Source of the DNA: CAWJJM01 sp963843275
GTDB lineage: Bacteria; Acidobacteriota; Thermoanaerobaculia; Multivoradales; JBCCEF01
Assembly (NCBI GenBank): GCA_963843275.1
Contig: CAWJJM010000012.1
Location: forward strand, 1,798,001 to 1,862,000
Direction: 5' to 3'
DNA length: 64,000 nucleotides
Shown here: positions 61,743-64,000 of the stretch, in pieces
Layout: each line of letters starts with the position of its first letter
How positions within the stretch are numbered: position 1 is the stretch's first letter
Notes under the pieces: generated by a model
Databases searched by the model: none
Told to the model about the DNA's origin: nothing
The model's input: only the letters and a program-made list of their open reading frames with translations
Made by a program: the position numbers and the translations under genes

Positions 61743-62531
61743 TCAGTGGGTGGTCGGGCCGCCGCCGCGGCCGCGGTCCCCGGGGACCACGGTGAAGCCC
61801 TTGCGCCGGCGCAGGCGGCGCAGCCGCTGCTGGATCCACCACTGCTGGAAGCGCAGCCGCCCCTCGCGCAGGCCACGGCGCGGCCCGCCCGGCCGCAGCC
61901 ACGCCCAGGTCGCGCCCACCGTGGCGCAGACCCCGAGGAAGCCCGCCAGGTCGTGGGTGCCGAGGAAGCCGACGAACGCGAAGAGGATCTCGAGCGGCAG
62001 GAACCAGCGCGCCTGCACCGGCAGCACGAAGAACAGGTAGATCGTGGCGCGTCCGTAGAGCGTGGCGAAGGCGGCGACCAGGATCACCATCAGGATGCGC
62101 TGTCCCTGCATCAGCACGAAGGGTGGGGTCAGGGAGAAGCCGCCGCCCAGCTCGGCGAGGAGCTCGACCGCCACCGCCACCACCGAGCCGGCCACGGCGC
62201 CCACCGCCAGGAGCTGCCAGAAGGCGCGCGCGCCGAGGTGGCCGCGGACGTCGCGCCCGAACCAGAACAGGATCACCAGCTCGAGGACGATCCAGAAGCT
62301 CGGCGGACCGTAGCCGGCGAACGGGTAGGTGACGAGCTGCCAGAGGAAACCCGCCCGCCACACCAGGGGCGACAGGCGCATCAGCTCGGGCAGGATGCGG
62401 GTGGCGGTGAAGAACTGGCAGGCGTAGGTGAAGAAGACGACCGCCAGCAGCACGACGAGGTCGCGCGGCGGCGGGCCGCCGAGGCCGCCGAAGCTCGGCA
62501 GGCGGGGGTGGGGCTGGCGACCGTAGACCAT
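61743..62531 (-). CDS. Rhomboid-like membrane protein, probably non-catalytic
   Basis: A 262-residue protein with six or so hydrophobic segments and the look of the rhomboid/Derlin fold: LWQLVTYPFAGYGPPSFWIVLELVILFWFG in the first half is the typical L1 region. The catalytic serine motif GxSG expected in the fourth helix is not present, and no clear paired His is seen, so it is likely a pseudo-rhomboid. A basic C-terminal tail (RLRRLRRRKGF) follows the last helix. Nine bases separate it from serC on the same strand. Function unknown. Confidence 0.72.
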   Translation of the reverse strand: MVYGRQPHPRLPSFGGLGGPPPRDLVVLLAVVFFTYACQFFTATRILPELMRLSPLVWRAGFLWQLVTYPFAGYGPPSFWIVLELVILFWFGRDVRGHLGARAFWQLLAVGAVAGSVVAVAVELLAELGGGFSLTPPFVLMQGQRILMVILVAAFATLYGRATIYLFFVLPVQARWFLPLEILFAFVGFLGTHDLAGFLGVCATVGATWAWLRPGGPRRGLREGRLRFQQWWIQQRLRRLRRRKGFTVVPGDRGRGGGPTTH

Positions 62532-62540
62532 CCGTCCGCC

Positions 62541-63622
62541 TCAGCCGCAGCGCGCCGCGAAGTCGCGCAGGAAGTCCACCAGCACCCCCACCGACTCGAG
62601 CGACACCGCGTTGTAGAGGGAGGCGCGCAGCCCGCCGACCGAGCGGTGACCCTTGAGCCCCACCAGCCCGGCGGTCGCCGCCTCGGTGAGCAGTCGCGCC
62701 TCGAGCTCCGGCGTCGGCAGGCGGAAGGTGACGTTCATGCGCGAGCGGCTCGCCGGCATCGGCGTGGCCGCGGAAGAAGTCGTCGCCGTCGAGGGTGCCG
62801 TAGAGCAGCTCGGCCTTCTTCGCCGACAGCGCCTCCATCGCCGGCACCCCTCCCTGCGCCTCCACCCAGGCGACCACCTTGCCCAGCAGGTAGATCGCCC
62901 CGGTCGGCGGCGTGTTGTAGAGCGAGTCCTTGTCGCGGTGGGTGCGGTAGCGCAGGATCGCCGGCAACGCCTCCGGCGCCCGCTCGAGCAGGTCGTCGCG
63001 CACCACGGCCAGCGTCACCCCGGCGGGCCCGAGGTTCTTCTGCGCCCCCGCGTAGACGAGCGCCGAGCGGCCGACCGGCAACGGCCGCGACAGCGACGTC
63101 GGACGAGGCGTCGACGACCAGCGGCACGCCGCCGGTGTCGGGCAGCTCCGGCCACTGCGTGCCGTAGATGGTGTTGTTGCTGGTCAGGTGGACGTAGTCG
63201 GCCGCCGGGTCGAGATCGAGCTCGGCGGCGGCCGGCACGCGGCGGAAGGCCTCGCCCTCGGTCGAGCCGGCGACCCGCGCCCGGCCGACGCGCCGGGCCT
63301 CGGCCAGCGCCTTCTGCGACCAGGCGCCGGTGAGCACGTAGTCGGCGGAGCCTGCGGGGCGCAGCAGGTTCATCGGCGCCATCGCGAACTGCAGGCTGGC
63401 GCCGCCCTGCAGCAGCAGCACCGACCAGCCGTCGGGGACCTCGAGCGTCCGGCGCAGCGCCTCGAGGGCGCCCCGGTGGACCTCGTCGTAGGCGGCGGAG
63501 CGGTGCGACAGCTCCAGCACGCTCATGCCGCGCCCGCGGAAGTCGACCAGCTCGCGCCGGGCCTCCTCGAGCACCGGCAGGGGAAGCGCCGCGGGACCGG
63601 CGCCGAAGTTGTGGACGCGCAT
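62541..63622 (-). CDS. serC: Phosphoserine aminotransferase, two frame interruptions
   Basis: PLP enzyme for serine (and B6) synthesis: 3-phosphohydroxypyruvate + glutamate to phosphoserine. Motifs: VHNFGAGPAALPLPVLEEA at the N-terminus, GMSVLELSHRS, LLLQGGASLQFAMAPMNLL, TSNNTIYGTQWPELP, VDASSD, then YAGAQKNLGPAGVTLAVVRDD with the PLP lysine, NTPPTGAIYLLGKV and FRGHA ... SRMNVTFRLPTPELEARLL. Two extra bases, near 63091-63100 (SSDV|LSRPLPV) and 62754-62763 (GHA|MPASRSRMNV), break the frame; length 1082 is 2 modulo 3, as expected. About 360 residues repaired. It is followed by the DUF1015 gene upstream on the same strand, an arrangement seen in other bacteria. Confidence 0.94.
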
Positions 63623-63644
63623 CTGCCCCTCCTCCCCGGCCTCG

Positions 63645-64000
63645 CTACATCTCGTGGATCACCAGGCCCGAGCGCAGCTTGGGCTCGAACCAGGTGGACT
63701 TCGGCGGCAGCACCCGGCCGGCGTCGGCCACCGCCATCAGCTCCTCGACACTCACCGGATGGAGGGAGAAGGCCACCCCGCCGCCCGCCCGCACCCGCCG
63801 CTCGAGCTCGCCGGTGCCCCGCGAACCGCCCACGAAGTCGAGGCGTGCCGAGGTCCGCGGGTCGTCGATCCCGAGCAGCGGGGCGAGGACCCGGGACTGG
63901 AGGATCGCGGCGTCCAACGACTCGACCGGGTCCGCCGCCGCCACCAGGCGGCCGGGCGCCTCGAGGCCGTACCAGCGGCCGCCGAGGAACATGCCGAAGG
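63645..64000 (-). CDS. DUF1015-family protein (N-terminus beyond window)
   Basis: The C-terminal ~118 residues of a DUF1015 protein are visible, ending DAGRVLPPKSTWFEPKLRSG LVIHEM-type; the segment LPPKSTWFEPKLRSG is the family hallmark. Other visible parts are VESLDAAILQSRVLAPLLGIDDPRT and HPVSVEELMAVADAGR. The 5' end lies outside the window. DUF1015 genes often neighbour serA/serC, as here, and are linked to serine metabolism by context, though the enzymatic role is not established. The stop is 22 bases before the serC start. Confidence 0.88.
   Translation of the reverse strand, partial: FGMFLGGRWYGLEAPGRLVAAADPVESLDAAILQSRVLAPLLGIDDPRTSARLDFVGGSRGTGELERRVRAGGGVAFSLHPVSVEELMAVADAGRVLPPKSTWFEPKLRSGLVIHEM

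Overview
This window is 64 kb of very GC-rich (well above 70% by eye) bacterial chromosome with tightly packed, overlapping genes. Gram-negative envelope functions (LpxL-type acyltransferase, Tat translocase, RlpA, cardiolipin synthase) and the order ftsH-folP-cdaA-ybbR-glmM-pdxJ suggest an Acidobacteriota-like organism; that assignment is inference. Redox genes (Rnf, ferredoxin-dependent 2-oxoacid oxidoreductases) next to superoxide dismutase and a hemerythrin point to an anaerobic or microaerobic, oxygen-tolerant lifestyle.

Region by region. 1-1.7 kb: ribH-nusB with a clear sigma-70-type promoter, then a DinB-family gene. 1.8-22.9 kb, all minus strand: one apparent ~21 kb operon reading hemerythrin, korA, korB, a Fe-S-free PFOR-like protein, a full-length PFOR with a fused ferredoxin, rnfB, a catalytically degenerate PFOR-like protein, rnfC, rnfD, rnfG, rnfE, rnfA and a small Cys-rich membrane protein. 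23-32 kb: lipid A-type acyltransferase, tatC/tatA, a C-terminal processing protease, a secreted three-module protein, a histone-deacetylase-like amidohydrolase, an ECF sigma factor and a sulfatase-fold lipoprotein. 32.6-36.8 kb: rpmG with two tRNAs, sodA/B, an ArsR regulator, then a CAU-anticodon tRNA directly before tilS and hpt. 36.9-43.5 kb: the ftsH-to-pdxJ run. 43.5-47.9 kb: a sigma-54 response regulator and recD2. 48-57 kb, minus strand: a six-gene run (cation antiporter, DHH/CBS/nucleotidyltransferase fusion, hypothetical, rsmD, pncB, membrane glycosyltransferase-like). 57-64 kb: rlpA, an AhpD-like protein, a tandem-repeat block, cardiolipin synthase, a rhomboid-like protein, serC and a DUF1015 gene cut by the window edge.

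The most interesting system is the Rnf/PFOR/Kor operon. Two 2-oxoacid:ferredoxin oxidoreductases are cotranscribed with the Rnf ferredoxin:NAD+ ion pump. The active PFOR has two diverged paralogues in the same operon: one keeps two 4Fe-4S motifs but has lost the TPP and proximal-cluster sites and lies between rnfB and rnfC; the other has lost all Fe-S and TPP motifs. All three share an unusual C-terminal region ending in a predicted coiled coil, so a PFOR-Rnf supercomplex is an attractive hypothesis.

A technical caution: about thirty single-base frame disruptions lie inside otherwise well conserved genes, half of them in korA/korB. Most look like one extra base. Gene ends given for those genes assume the disruptions are sequence errors. 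A dispersed, tandemly arranged intergenic repeat family occurs at about 48 kb and 59-60 kb.
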